The notes: generated by a model from the sequence alone, not told the origin. A DNA stretch of 63,511 nucleotides from Megamonas sp. UBA1796 (GCA_002319795.1 DCFU01000008.1:32354-95864); one strand, 5' to 3'. Counted from the stretch's first letter, positions 45,448 through 54,773 are shown. A program made the numbers and translations.

Positions 45448-46851
45448 TTACACTTTACTTACGGCGAAAGATTTCGCAATCGCCTGACGTGCTGTTGGCA
45501 AATCCTCAAACACTTTATCCTTGAGCATCTGTGCAAGCAAATTGCCCAATGCTGTAGCCTCAATCGGCCCTACATATACTTCCTTACCGGTTTCCTTTTT
45601 CATAAGGACATTCAGAAATTTATCCTGACATCCTCCCCCCATCACATGGATGCGGGGGAAGGTTTTACCGGTAACCTCTTCAATTTCCGCTACCGTTTGT
45701 CCATAACATTTTGCCAGACTATTGTAGATACAATAAAGAAGCTCACATTCGGTCTCCGGTTTTTCCTGCCCTGTTTTCTCACAATAATCCTGTACTGCCT
45801 GGATCATGCTTTTCGGCGCCAGAAAATCACTGGCATTCACATCGACCACTGACATGAAATATTTCCCAATATCGGCCAGCTGATAAAGCTCAGTAAAGCT
45901 GTATTTATGCTTGAATTCCCTTCGAAGTGATTGCATCATCCAAAGGCCCATAATATTTTTGAGATAACGGTAACGGTAGTGATAGCCACCCTCATTCGTG
46001 AAATTATGTACCCGGCTTTTTGCCGTACAATCTGGAATCATCCGTTCTATCCCCATCAGTGACCATGTTCCTGAACTCAAATAGATAGAATCATCATCGT
46101 TTGCTGGAACAGCCATAACAGCCGATCCGGTATCATGCGTGGCCGGTAACACAATCTCCGTGTTGAAACCAATGATTTGCTGCATTTTTTCAGACAAGGT
46201 TCCTATGACAGTTTTTGGCATATTGAGCGGTCCGAAGATTTTCTTTGGCAACCCAAGCTTTGCCAATAACTCCCAATCCCAATCCTGCGTTTTTGCATTT
46301 ACAAGCTGCGTCGTTGTAGCATTGGTATATTCATTTTTCCGAAGGCCTGTAAGTAAATAATTCAAATATTCGGGAATCATCAGAAAATTTTCTGCTTGAT
46401 CCAATAGCTGCGGCTGTGTCTTTTGAATTGCTGCCAACTGATAAATCGAATTGAACAACTGCTTCTGAATACCACTGCGACTATAAAGCTCTGCTTCACT
46501 GACCTTTTTGTACACCTCTTTATCCATGCCTTGTGTACGATTATCACGATATGCCACCGTATTGCCGAGAACATTTCCAACTGCATCCAGCAGTACGAAA
46601 TCCACCCCCCAGGTGTCGATTCCCAGGCTCGCCGGAATACGATCCAAACGCTTGCATTCTCTTATTCCCTCAACCACTTCATAAAAAAGATGATTGATAT
46701 CCCAGCAAAGATGCCCATTGTTTTCCACCAGCTTATTTTCAAATCGGTAAATCTCCTCAATACGGATCTTGCCATTCTCCAGCCATCCCAGAATATGTCG
46801 TCCACTCGACGCCCCGATATCCACAGCCAGATAGTACTTTACCTCTGACAT
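45448..46851 (-). CDS. rhaB: Rhamnulokinase
   Basis: 467 residues of the FGGY kinase family: AVDIGASSGRHILG, LGIDTWGVDFVLLD, LPATHDTGSAVMAVP, and the ATP-site IHVMGGGCQDKFLN. It phosphorylates L-rhamnulose. It is the first gene of the rha operon; GAGGTGGG precedes the ATG at 46851. Repeated AT-rich elements upstream are probably the regulator's target. Confidence 0.95.
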   Translation of the reverse strand: MSEVKYYLAVDIGASSGRHILGWLENGKIRIEEIYRFENKLVENNGHLCWDINHLFYEVVEGIRECKRLDRIPASLGIDTWGVDFVLLDAVGNVLGNTVAYRDNRTQGMDKEVYKKVSEAELYSRSGIQKQLFNSIYQLAAIQKTQPQLLDQAENFLMIPEYLNYLLTGLRKNEYTNATTTQLVNAKTQDWDWELLAKLGLPKKIFGPLNMPKTVIGTLSEKMQQIIGFNTEIVLPATHDTGSAVMAVPANDDDSIYLSSGTWSLMGIERMIPDCTAKSRVHNFTNEGGYHYRYRYLKNIMGLWMMQSLRREFKHKYSFTELYQLADIGKYFMSVVDVNASDFLAPKSMIQAVQDYCEKTGQEKPETECELLYCIYNSLAKCYGQTVAEIEEVTGKTFPRIHVMGGGCQDKFLNVLMKKETGKEVYVGPIEATALGNLLAQMLKDKVFEDLPTARQAIAKSFAVSKV

Positions 46852-46878
46852 AATCAACCCACCTCATTAAAAACATTC

Positions 46879-47000
46879 AATCTTCTTTTTTCTTCTTTTC
46901 TTCTTTCATTTTCTTTACAACGATTATATTACAACATTATAGAAGATAAATCAAGATATTTTTCTGTTTTTATTTTGTTTTTATTTTGTTTTTCTTTGTA
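46879..47000 (-). promoter_or_regulatory. AT-rich control region of the rha operon with tandem 11-base repeats
   Basis: On the plus strand TTTTTATTTTG occurs twice head to tail (46967-46977, 46978-46988), followed by TTTTTCTTTG (46989-46998), a period of one DNA turn. A similar TTTTCTTTG stretch precedes the DeoR gene. The leader next to rhaB (46879-46918) is nearly pure purine on the coding strand. DeoR proteins often bind direct repeats, so this is the candidate operator. Confidence 0.5.
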
Positions 47001-47209
47001 TATTTTTATCCTTAAATATTTACATAAATTTTAAAATCAATACTACTCCTTGCTAATTTAAAAACAATTTTTAAAATCAGCAGACTGGATATACCCATCG
47101 ATAAGTTGAAATTACTCAGCTGTGGTATTGTTAACCCACCACAAACAATTCATGATTTATAATCTTGAAACCATCCTGAAAAGTATCCATGATTTTATGC
47201 CTATACAAT

Positions 47210-47292
47210 TTGACAGTTTATCGAAAAAGTATTATAGTAAGCTTTATGAAATTAACTAGTTAATTTCTTTTTGCCATAAGTTAACTAGTTAA
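47210..47292 (+). promoter_or_regulatory. Promoter and two palindromic MarR-type operators for the MFS-marR operon
   Basis: TTGACA (47210-47215) and TATAGT (47233-47238) are 17 bases apart. Downstream lie AAATTAACTAGTTAATTT (47249-47266, perfect 18-base palindrome) and TTAACTAGTTAA (47281-47292), centres 29 bases apart. Two identical palindromes just after a strong promoter, followed by a MarR-family gene in the operon, make an autorepressed unit very likely. Confidence 0.82.
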
Positions 47293-47328
47293 TTTATGGC
47301 AAATCATACCACAGAGAGGATTATTTTT

Positions 47329-48516
47329 TTGCAACCAGTAAAACTTTGGACTAAAAATTTCATAACACTCATCGCTACAAACGGATTGCTGTTCGCCAGC
47401 TTTCATTTTTTGCTGCCAACGCTTCCTATGTATGCAGCAGGACTCGGTGCCACAGGTACACAAATTGGTATAATCAGCGGGATTTTTGGATTTTCAGCAA
47501 TTTTCATCCGCTTATTTACAGATACAGGAGTTCGCGCGCTGGGAAAGAAAAAATGCCTTTATGCAGGATTGTTCCTGTCCATACTCGCTACATGCAGTTA
47601 TTGTGTCTTCAATACAATCAATGAAATCATATTCGCGCGTATCATCCACGGTCTTGGTTTTGGCCTCAGCACAACGTTTGCGGCAGCCATTGCCGCTGAT
47701 ATTATCCCAGCAGCACGACGCGGCGAAGGAATTGGCTATCTTGGACTAGGCAGCACGATTGCTATGGCACTCGCACCGGCATTGGGCATTGCCTTATTAG
47801 TCAACCTGGGAACGTATGCTTTATTCCCCCTATCAGCACTCATGAGCCTGCTTGCTATTTTTACGGCAAAGCTCTGCGTTACGAAAAAAAACTCCCCGGA
47901 ACTGCCAACTCCGGCATTTCACTCTTCTATACGAAATAAGATTTTCGAACGCGGTACTGGTATCCCGGCAGTTCTTACGATTTGTTTTGGCGCCGCTTAT
48001 GGCAGCGTGAATACATTTATTGCCATGATGGCACAGGAAGCTGGTATTGCACATGCCGGGCTCTTCTTCATTATCGGCACCTTATTTATTTTTATCTCGC
48101 GTCCATTTGGTGGCCGTTTATTTGACAGCAAAGGGGCTTTTGCTGTTGTCTTACCCGGCGGAATTCTTTTCATTATAGCATTATGCCTCATCGTTACTGC
48201 GAAATCTCTGCCAGTTCTCTTAATTGCCTCCATGTTTTACGGTCTGGGCGGCGGTGTACTGCTGCCGTCCCTCATGACCTGGATGTTAAATGTCGTCCGT
48301 GCGGACCGTCGTAGTGCCGCGAGCGCGACATTCTACAATATGCTGGATATCGGTACCAGCAGTGGCCTGCTGGTACTCGGCAGTCTGGCAGGCACTACAG
48401 GATATATCGGGATGTATAAATACATTATTGGAATCATGCTTTGCTTTATTGCTTTTTGTCTCATACAAAACTTTCTCAAGCCCAGGAAAAATCTCAATGA
48501 AGCAGAAGAAAACTAA
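47329..48516 (+). CDS. MFS efflux-type transporter
   Basis: About 395 residues with 12 membrane helices: FHFLLPTLPMYAAGLGATGTQ, RLFTDTGVRALGKKK (loop 2-3 motif), RIIHGLGFGLSTTFAAAIAAD. This resembles drug- or metabolite-efflux MFS proteins. The start is TTG at 47329 with GAGAGGA ten bases upstream; an ATG at 47296 lies inside the operator region and lacks a ribosome site. It is co-transcribed with the MarR gene and probably induced by a compound it exports. Confidence 0.85.
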   Translation: MQPVKLWTKNFITLIATNGLLFASFHFLLPTLPMYAAGLGATGTQIGIISGIFGFSAIFIRLFTDTGVRALGKKKCLYAGLFLSILATCSYCVFNTINEIIFARIIHGLGFGLSTTFAAAIAADIIPAARRGEGIGYLGLGSTIAMALAPALGIALLVNLGTYALFPLSALMSLLAIFTAKLCVTKKNSPELPTPAFHSSIRNKIFERGTGIPAVLTICFGAAYGSVNTFIAMMAQEAGIAHAGLFFIIGTLFIFISRPFGGRLFDSKGAFAVVLPGGILFIIALCLIVTAKSLPVLLIASMFYGLGGGVLLPSLMTWMLNVVRADRRSAASATFYNMLDIGTSSGLLVLGSLAGTTGYIGMYKYIIGIMLCFIAFCLIQNFLKPRKNLNEAEEN

Positions 48517-48574
48517 GTGCTTTATACAGGTCAATTTGTTATAATAAAAAATAGCAAATTGGAAGGATGCGATT

Positions 48575-49021
48575 ATTATCCGTCAGTTACTTGATAACGC
48601 AGCGTATACGCAGGATCGGCTGATTCATCAGCTTTATCAGACCATACGGGCATTTTCAAAAACATTAAACAGTGAAATTTGTTTTTCCGGCATCTACAGC
48701 TCGGAATGGACAATCCTGAAGCTCGTAAAGGAGCACGAAACCATTTCACAAACAGAGCTGATTGACTATCTTGGCGTCGAGCCTGCTGCTATTTCGAAAA
48801 CCCTGACGAAGTTAGAAAAAAAACATATTATTGAACGGCACTACATAAAAGCCTGTCGGGGAAAACATATTTTTCTGACCGACGAGGGCCGTAGATTATA
48901 TGAACCTTTAGAAGATGTTGTTACCTTGCATCGGCAAAAAGCCCTGGAGGATTTTTCTTCTGAGGAACGCCAGCAGCTTTTTATGTTCATGCGGCGCATA
49001 TATCATAACGTTTTAGAGTAA
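48575..49021 (+). CDS. MarR-family regulator with a non-standard start codon
   Basis: About 148 residues. The winged helix-turn-helix reads SSEWTILKLVKEHETISQ, ELIDYLGVEPAAISKTLTKL, then the wing RGKHIFLTDEGRRLYEPL and a C-terminal dimer helix (EERQQLFMFMRRIYHNVL). The frame has no ATG, GTG or TTG near its 5' end. ATT at 48572, ATT at 48575 or ATC at 48578 sit behind GGAAGG; the ATT at 48575 has the best spacing (eight). Alternatively the ATG at 48567 was used and one base has been lost. It follows the MFS gene by about 60 bases. Confidence 0.85.
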   Translation: MIRQLLDNAAYTQDRLIHQLYQTIRAFSKTLNSEICFSGIYSSEWTILKLVKEHETISQTELIDYLGVEPAAISKTLTKLEKKHIIERHYIKACRGKHIFLTDEGRRLYEPLEDVVTLHRQKALEDFSSEERQQLFMFMRRIYHNVLE

Positions 49022-49140
49022 ACTACGGTTGCTGCCTTTCATTCATTTATTTATGGCAGCAGTAATAAGTCTCATACAGACTGATTTTTTGTGTGGCAGT
49101 GCATATTAACCGATCTGCCGGAAATATATACGTCATGCAA

Positions 49141-49191
49141 TAAGCTTCATAAGTAAGCAAATTTCTGCTTATTTATGAAGCTTATTTTTTT
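49141..49191 (+). terminator. Terminator after the MFS-marR operon
   Basis: TAAGCTTCATAAGTAAGCA pairs with TGCTTATTTATGAAGCTTA (19 pairs, one G-U) with a six-base loop, then seven T residues. The remaining 49022-49376 shows no convincing gene; a 77-codon minus-strand frame there overlaps the receptor's end and lacks support. Confidence 0.9.
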
Positions 49192-49376
49192 ACCGCATAG
49201 GCTCAGTAACAGCAAAGACTAGATATTTTCTTCTCTCCTCTGCTAATTTTTAACCGAAAGGATTTCTATAAAGTATCCTGCCTACATATGCAACTGATGG
49301 CAGTTCCCCGCTTCTCAACACACTACGTTTTGCGGCAGTACCTTGATGCTTTCCCCGCCCAGCTTCCTCAGACAAT

Positions 49377-51362
49377 TCATGACAGATTAAAATTTCGTAT
49401 TGAAATCTGCAATTCATTCGCCATTTTTGAAAGCTCTTCTGAGGACTCATGGATTTTTGTAATCGACATTGTCTGGTCTGCAATCGCCAGCGAAATGCGC
49501 TGTGTATCTCCGGCGGTTTTATCGCTCATGCGGTCAACGGCTGCAACCACTTCAATAATATCTTTGGCCTGATGCTCTACAGCTTGGACGATTTCATCCG
49601 CCGCAAGTATTTTTCCTGTGATGTCGCTGATTTTTTGCAGAATTTCAGTAAATTTCGCTGCGACCTCACGAACAGCCAGCAGCCCATTATCAACCTCTTC
49701 CGTGCCATTTTCCATAGTGCATACGGCATGCGCTGTATCCCTGCGTATAATTGAAATACGTTCTCCTATTTTTCCTGCGGAAATTTGCGATTGTACAGCC
49801 AGCTTGCCAACCTCCTGTGCGACCACGGCAAATCCACGACCATAGGTTCCTGCCCGGGCCGCTTCAATCGCGGCATTGAGCGCAATAAGGTTTGTCTGGT
49901 CGGCTATTGAAACAATGGTATCTATAATCTGTCCAATTTGTTCAGAATTCTCTCCGAGTTTTTTTACAACTGCCGCGGATTCACGTACACGGTCCTCAAT
50001 ACTTTCTATGCCCTGCATAGCAGTATCCATTAATACGCGTCCCTCCTCAGCCTTTTGGACGGTTTCCTGTGAAACTACCGTAATGCTGTTCGTTTTTTGA
50101 ACAACTTGCGTAATTCCTGAAACAATTTTATCCATTTTCTCTTGTGTCGTATGCATATGCAGCTTTTGCTGCTCTGCACTTTGTGCAACCTGTCGGGCAA
50201 TTTCATGGATCTGTTCGGCCGCAACTTTTGCACTGCCGGCATTTTTAATGACTTGCCCGGAAGAATCTGTTACTTTTTCAGCTGCCTGAGCTGTCCCTCT
50301 AATAAGCTCCAGCAGACTGTGCCGCATGACATTGAAGGACCCGGCAAGCTTCCCGATTTCATTGTCAGCCCCAACAGATAAATCCGGCTGTTCCAGTCGG
50401 CCCTGCGATAAGGAATCAGCATATACCATAAGTTTTTCCATTGCTTTTTTTAAGTCAGCTGATAAATAAATACCCGTTACAGATAGCAGTGCCATACCAA
50501 TCAAAATAAGAATACCGTACAGAAGCCCCATCTCTTTCAACTGCGCATAAACGAGCGATTCCGGAATATAAAGACCGACAATCCAGCCTGTAGAAGGCAC
50601 GACAGCATAAGAAAATATTTGTGTTTCTCCATCCTTCTCCACTTCAAAAAATCCCTCGGCAGTATCCTTCATTTGTGGATAGTACGGTCCAAGTACCGGA
50701 TCATCCATTACAGAAGACATTCTCTCTTCCTTACCAGCTGTCGCCAAAATCTTCCCCGATGCATCCAAAAGGATACCAATTCCACTATTATGATATTGGA
50801 TATTTTTAACTTGCTCTATAAGAGTTCCCACATAGATATCTTCGCAAATAACTCCCTGCAATTTGCCAGACGCATCTTTATACGGCACCGCAGCTGACAG
50901 AACCAGTCGTCCATTGCTTTTGCCCCCGGCATGTTCGTAAATACCGGTATAAATCATTTTCCCTTTGTCTTTTGCTTCCTGGTACCATGGCTGTTTTCGC
51001 GGGTCTATACCATCATCGGCCGAAATGTTGCCTTCCGCCCAGGAAAGAAGCCTTCCTGATTCTGTTCCATTCAGTAAATCCATAATTTCCTTATCACCAT
51101 CTACCAGGCTTAAAAAAGCACGTACATTCGCTGATTCCCCGGATAAATGCTGGATCTGCCTGGCTGCTGCCGCTGCAACCTCGCCTTTACGCTGCAGCCA
51201 GGCATCCATGCTTTGTGCATGGTTCTGCATAATTGTAATGGTTTCATTCTCAATAGCCGCTGCAAGCTGCCTGTAGGCAATATAATAACCGATCATTGAA
51301 ACGACAATTAGAATAAGGCCAACCAGCCCAGATAAAAACAAAAACTTCTTTCGTAAGCTCAT
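49377..51362 (-). CDS. Methyl-accepting chemotaxis protein with a double CACHE sensor
   Basis: 661 residues. A first membrane helix (about 9-29), a periplasmic dCACHE domain (about 35-280, with DDGIDPRKQPWYQEAKDKGK and IYVGTLIEQV), and a second helix (about 281-303) are followed by HAMP and a signalling domain with the hallmark LNAAIEAARAGTYGRGFAVV. dCACHE domains bind amino acids, amines or organic acids; the ligand is not predictable. It implies a chemotaxis system elsewhere in the genome. An overlapping-promoter region is shared with the divergent c-di-GMP gene. Confidence 0.93.
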   Translation of the reverse strand: MSLRKKFLFLSGLVGLILIVVSMIGYYIAYRQLAAAIENETITIMQNHAQSMDAWLQRKGEVAAAAARQIQHLSGESANVRAFLSLVDGDKEIMDLLNGTESGRLLSWAEGNISADDGIDPRKQPWYQEAKDKGKMIYTGIYEHAGGKSNGRLVLSAAVPYKDASGKLQGVICEDIYVGTLIEQVKNIQYHNSGIGILLDASGKILATAGKEERMSSVMDDPVLGPYYPQMKDTAEGFFEVEKDGETQIFSYAVVPSTGWIVGLYIPESLVYAQLKEMGLLYGILILIGMALLSVTGIYLSADLKKAMEKLMVYADSLSQGRLEQPDLSVGADNEIGKLAGSFNVMRHSLLELIRGTAQAAEKVTDSSGQVIKNAGSAKVAAEQIHEIARQVAQSAEQQKLHMHTTQEKMDKIVSGITQVVQKTNSITVVSQETVQKAEEGRVLMDTAMQGIESIEDRVRESAAVVKKLGENSEQIGQIIDTIVSIADQTNLIALNAAIEAARAGTYGRGFAVVAQEVGKLAVQSQISAGKIGERISIIRRDTAHAVCTMENGTEEVDNGLLAVREVAAKFTEILQKISDITGKILAADEIVQAVEHQAKDIIEVVAAVDRMSDKTAGDTQRISLAIADQTMSITKIHESSEELSKMANELQISIRNFNLS

Positions 51363-51403
51363 AGCGCATACCTCGTTGATTGAAATTTTGTTTGACAGTT
51401 TTC

Positions 51404-51431
51404 ATTATAGCTTCTCCTTTTTCCGATTCAA
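51404..51431 (-). promoter_or_regulatory. Promoter of the chemotaxis receptor gene
   Basis: On the minus strand TTGAAT (51426-51431) and TATAAT (51404-51409) are 16 bases apart. Just beyond, AAGATAAC occurs twice (near 51443 and 51466) in the divergent region, a possible regulator site. Confidence 0.6.
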
Positions 51432-51537
51432 GAAGTTTAACGCAAAGATAACGCAACTATAACAGAAAGATAACAAATCACGGGCATGTTTATCTTAGAC
51501 TAAAGTTACAGATTCTAATTATAGAAAGGATTTTGTT

Positions 51538-53298
51538 ATGTCGCCTGAAGCGCTTGAATTGCAACGAATTATCAAACAAAAACTCATCACACCGGTATTT
51601 CAGCCTATTGTAGACCTCACCAACGGAAAAATTTTTGCCTATGAAGCCCTGAGCCGGGGACCACAAAACAGCTGTCTGTTCAGGCCGGACCGTTTGTTCG
51701 CCGAAGCCAAAAAAGAAAAGTGCCTTTGGCAACTTGATTATTTATGCCGCAGCCTGGCTCTGCTGCATGCTAAGGATTTCCTGCAGGAGGAACTTTTATT
51801 CATCAATGTTGACGCCAACATCCTCTATGATCACGACTTCCATCAGGGAACCACTGCCAAGCTTTTAGCTGAAAACCATATGAATGCTAAAAATATAATT
51901 TTCGAAGTCAGTGAAAAAACTGCTATTTCCGACTATGCAAGCTTTCGCGCCATCCTGGAAAATTACCAACAGCAAAACTACCGTATTGCAATTGATGATG
52001 TTGGAGCAGGCTACAGCGGGCTTAACCTGCTCACACAGATATCTCCGCAATTCATCAAGCTCGATATAGGACTCATCCGTGATATCGACTCGAACTATAC
52101 AAAAAAGTCTATGATAAAGGCCCTGGCTGATTTTGCCTCAGCCACACATATTGCTACAATCGCCGAAGGCATCGAACGCGTTGAAGAGCTTAATATTCTT
52201 ATCGACCTTGGCATAAACTACGGACAAGGCTTTCTGCTGGGACATCCTGCACCGGATTTTTCCGGTATAGCAGCGGGAATCCAACAAAAAGTCCGGCAAA
52301 CCTATATTGAAAAAAAATCTTTTCAATTCTGTACGCTGCAGAATATGAACATTGGCAAAATCACCCTGCAGCAGAAAGCTTTCTCCCCTGATACGCCCGG
52401 CCATGTGATTTTCGACTATTTTCGCTCTGCTCCTGATGATATTGAGGATGTAATAATAGCCGAACACGGCATCCCCGTTGGTATCCTGAATCATAATCTT
52501 TTTTACCAGCATCTGGCAACAACCTATGGTGTTTCCCTTTACAGCGGCCGCCCGATCAAGCTGTTAATGAATACGCAGCCACTGATCATCGACTATGACA
52601 CTTCCGTTGAAGAAACGGCCGCACAGGCTTTGGCACGGAATACACGTCACACGTATGAATCAATTATCGTCACACGCAATGGCCAATACTACGGGACCGT
52701 CACGATAAAAAAACTGCTTACAATTACAACACGCATGGAAATCAATCGTGCACAGCATGCCAATCCACTCACGGGCCTGCCCGGAAATAATATAATTGAA
52801 GGCACCCTGTCCCAGCATATCAAAAGTTCACTGCCATTCGCCGTCATCTATATAGATTTGGATAATTTTAAAGTATATAATGATATTTACGGTTTTGAGT
52901 CCGGTGACAAGGTACTCATACATACGGCCCATATTCTCCACCAGGTACTTGCCAATTATACCAATCATTTCTTTCTCGGCCATATTGGCGGTGACGATTT
53001 TATCGCCGTAATCAAAACGAATGATATCAGCAAGGTTTGCGAAGCCATTATAGATTGTTTTGACGCACAGTCAAAACAATTTTACTCAGCTGAGCATCAA
53101 TTTCAACAATATGTTATCGCCAAAAACCGTCATGGGCAAACCGAAGAATTCCCACTTATGTCTATTTCTCTAGCCGTACTCCATATTGTAAACAAAAATA
53201 AGCTGACAACCACAATGCTCGCTACCAAGGCCGCTGAAATCAAAAAGAAAGCAAAAGCTACGCGTCAAAGCAGCTTCGTCATCGAGAATTGCGGCTGA
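51538..53298 (+). CDS. Cyclic di-GMP protein: EAL-CBS-GGDEF
   Basis: 586 residues. The EAL domain (about 10-245) keeps the catalytic set: YEALSRG, LFINVDANIL, FEVSEKTA, IAIDDVGAGYSG, FIKLD, AEGIERVEEL, GQGFLLGHP. Two CBS-like motifs (about 270-400) and a GGDEF domain (about 405-580) follow, with DLDNFKVYND and the signature changed to GGDDF. The EAL part should hydrolyse c-di-GMP; the GGDDF site may still make or bind nucleotides. CBS pairs often sense adenine nucleotides. No membrane segment. It diverges from a chemotaxis receptor, in line with motility control. Confidence 0.92.
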   Translation: MSPEALELQRIIKQKLITPVFQPIVDLTNGKIFAYEALSRGPQNSCLFRPDRLFAEAKKEKCLWQLDYLCRSLALLHAKDFLQEELLFINVDANILYDHDFHQGTTAKLLAENHMNAKNIIFEVSEKTAISDYASFRAILENYQQQNYRIAIDDVGAGYSGLNLLTQISPQFIKLDIGLIRDIDSNYTKKSMIKALADFASATHIATIAEGIERVEELNILIDLGINYGQGFLLGHPAPDFSGIAAGIQQKVRQTYIEKKSFQFCTLQNMNIGKITLQQKAFSPDTPGHVIFDYFRSAPDDIEDVIIAEHGIPVGILNHNLFYQHLATTYGVSLYSGRPIKLLMNTQPLIIDYDTSVEETAAQALARNTRHTYESIIVTRNGQYYGTVTIKKLLTITTRMEINRAQHANPLTGLPGNNIIEGTLSQHIKSSLPFAVIYIDLDNFKVYNDIYGFESGDKVLIHTAHILHQVLANYTNHFFLGHIGGDDFIAVIKTNDISKVCEAIIDCFDAQSKQFYSAEHQFQQYVIAKNRHGQTEEFPLMSISLAVLHIVNKNKLTTTMLATKAAEIKKKAKATRQSSFVIENCG

Positions 53299-53393
53299 AA
53301 ATTTTCTGTTTATTTTGATGCTTAAAGCAGGACTTTTCCTTCCACATAAAGAATATCTATGTTACAGTTCAGGAGCTGAAGGAGGACTTTACC

Positions 53394-53594
53394 TTGAAGG
53401 AAGAACTCGCAAAAGATATTGTTTTGAAAATGCTTGAGACGAAAAGTATTTTGCTTGAATGCCAATCCACGGACAATCCATCTGCAGCGGAATTGTCTGA
53501 AATCAACCAACGTAATGCAAATATGGTGGGCAGCGTTTTTTCAACGATATGCCAAACCGTCAAAAAGACCAAAAAGCGCGAACACGAAAATTAA
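53394..53594 (+). CDS. Small protein of unknown function
   Basis: 66 residues, mostly helical and charged (KEELAKDIVLKMLETKSILL, then NPSAAELSEINQRNANMVGS), no membrane segment. The start is TTG with a strong GAAGGAGG nine bases upstream, and a terminator follows. No family recognised. Confidence 0.6.
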   Translation: MKEELAKDIVLKMLETKSILLECQSTDNPSAAELSEINQRNANMVGSVFSTICQTVKKTKKREHEN

Positions 53595-53629
53595 ATATAC
53601 TAAGCTGGCTCCTGAGCATCTGCCAAAAT

Positions 53630-53695
53630 GCGGTATTGATGGCATCATCCTATAAGAAACGATGCTTTTCAGTACCGCCAATTTTTTCCTTTTAG
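53630..53695 (+). terminator. Terminator after the small protein gene
   Basis: GCGGTATTGA and TCAGTACCGC pair (one G-U), with an inner GCATC/GATGC helix, then TTTTTTCCTTTT. Confidence 0.82.
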
Positions 53696-53723
53696 CCAGA
53701 TATATGAAAGAAACCGCTGCAAC

Positions 53724-53777
53724 TTTACAATTTTTTTACAAAATCTTAACATGTCTTTTTTACCTCTGTTCTAAAAT
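53724..53777 (+). promoter_or_regulatory. Pho-box repeats and promoter of ppx-ppk
   Basis: TTTACA (53724-53729), TTTACA (53735-53740) and TTAACA (53746-53751) repeat with an exact 11-base period, the pattern bound by PhoP in Firmicutes. TAAAAT (53772-53777) is a fitting -10 box 20 bases downstream, where PhoP replaces the -35 contact. It predicts induction of polyphosphate genes under phosphate limitation. Confidence 0.75.
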
Positions 53778-53822
53778 GAAGTTATACCATAATAAAGACT
53801 TTCAAGAAAGAGGGACGATATC

Positions 53823-54773
53823 ATGTATGGCATCATTGACATTGGTTCAAATACGATCCGCCTCAACATTTACCGCATCGTAGAAAACAAACCTATCCTG
53901 CTTTTGAGTAAAAAAAATTCAACGGGGCTTGCTTCTTATATCAATCAGGGGCACATGAGCACAGAAGGCCTTGAACATGCCTGTACAGTCCTCACAGATT
54001 TCAAGGTTCTGCTCGATTATTTCAAAGTTGAAAGCTTCGCCTTTGCAACGGCAGCGCTGCGGAATATTGACAACAGTGAGGAAGCTGTAACCGAACTTTC
54101 GCAACGCACCGGAATGGCAATCGTCGTACTGCCCGGTGAAAAAGAAGCGGAGCTTGATTTCATTGGAGTAACAAGTTCTATGCCGGTTTCCGGCGGCATT
54201 CTCATTGATATAGGCGGTGCCAGTACAGAACTCGTTATTTATCAGGGAAAAAAGATTCTTAAAGCCTTTAGCATGCCGCTTGGTTCCCTGAATATGTACA
54301 ACCAATATGTACAGCATTTGATTCCCAATCGCAGCGAACGAAAGCTCATTAAGCAGGCAGTGCTTACGGCCCTGTCTCAAGACGATGATTTTTTCCATGC
54401 CAAATACCAAAATATTACGGAAATTTGCGGTGTTGGCGGCACTATCCGTGCTGCTGGGAAATTAAACAATGAGCTTTTCGATCTGCCTTCCACCAATATG
54501 GAAATCAATACTCCAAACATAAAAAAGCTTATTCGCCTACTCGAAAATGATGAAGATGACGAGCTTATCTCCATTGATACACTTGATATACTTCTAAAAA
54601 CAGTTCCGGACCGCGTACGCACAGTTCTTCCCGGTATGATTGTCCTGCACACACTGATCAAATATTTCAACAGTAAAATAATTCATATCAGTACGACCGG
54701 TGTACGTGAGGGCTATCTCTATTCACAGGTTCTCGGCAACAAGGATGTGAACACGCATGGACAGGATGCTTGA
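53823..54773 (+). CDS. ppx: Ppx/GppA-family exopolyphosphatase
   Basis: 316 residues of the ASKHA fold: GIIDIGSNTIRLNIY, FATAALRNIDN, VLPGEKEAELDFIG, ILIDIGGASTELV, GVGGTIRA. The length matches the short two-domain Ppx/GppA form. It removes phosphate from polyphosphate ends or pppGpp. It overlaps ppk by 17 bases, so the operon codes for both making and breaking polyphosphate. AAAGAGGG lies upstream of the ATG. Confidence 0.92.
   Translation: MYGIIDIGSNTIRLNIYRIVENKPILLLSKKNSTGLASYINQGHMSTEGLEHACTVLTDFKVLLDYFKVESFAFATAALRNIDNSEEAVTELSQRTGMAIVVLPGEKEAELDFIGVTSSMPVSGGILIDIGGASTELVIYQGKKILKAFSMPLGSLNMYNQYVQHLIPNRSERKLIKQAVLTALSQDDDFFHAKYQNITEICGVGGTIRAAGKLNNELFDLPSTNMEINTPNIKKLIRLLENDEDDELISIDTLDILLKTVPDRVRTVLPGMIVLHTLIKYFNSKIIHISTTGVREGYLYSQVLGNKDVNTHGQDA

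Noticed and set aside
46960..47000. CRISPR-like repeats before rhaB
   Set aside because: The 11-base T-rich units are contiguous with no spacers; they fit a regulator site.
49250..49483. 77-codon minus-strand frame at the chemotaxis receptor 3' end
   Set aside because: Half of it overlaps the signalling domain, whose frame is certain; no ribosome site supports a separate gene.
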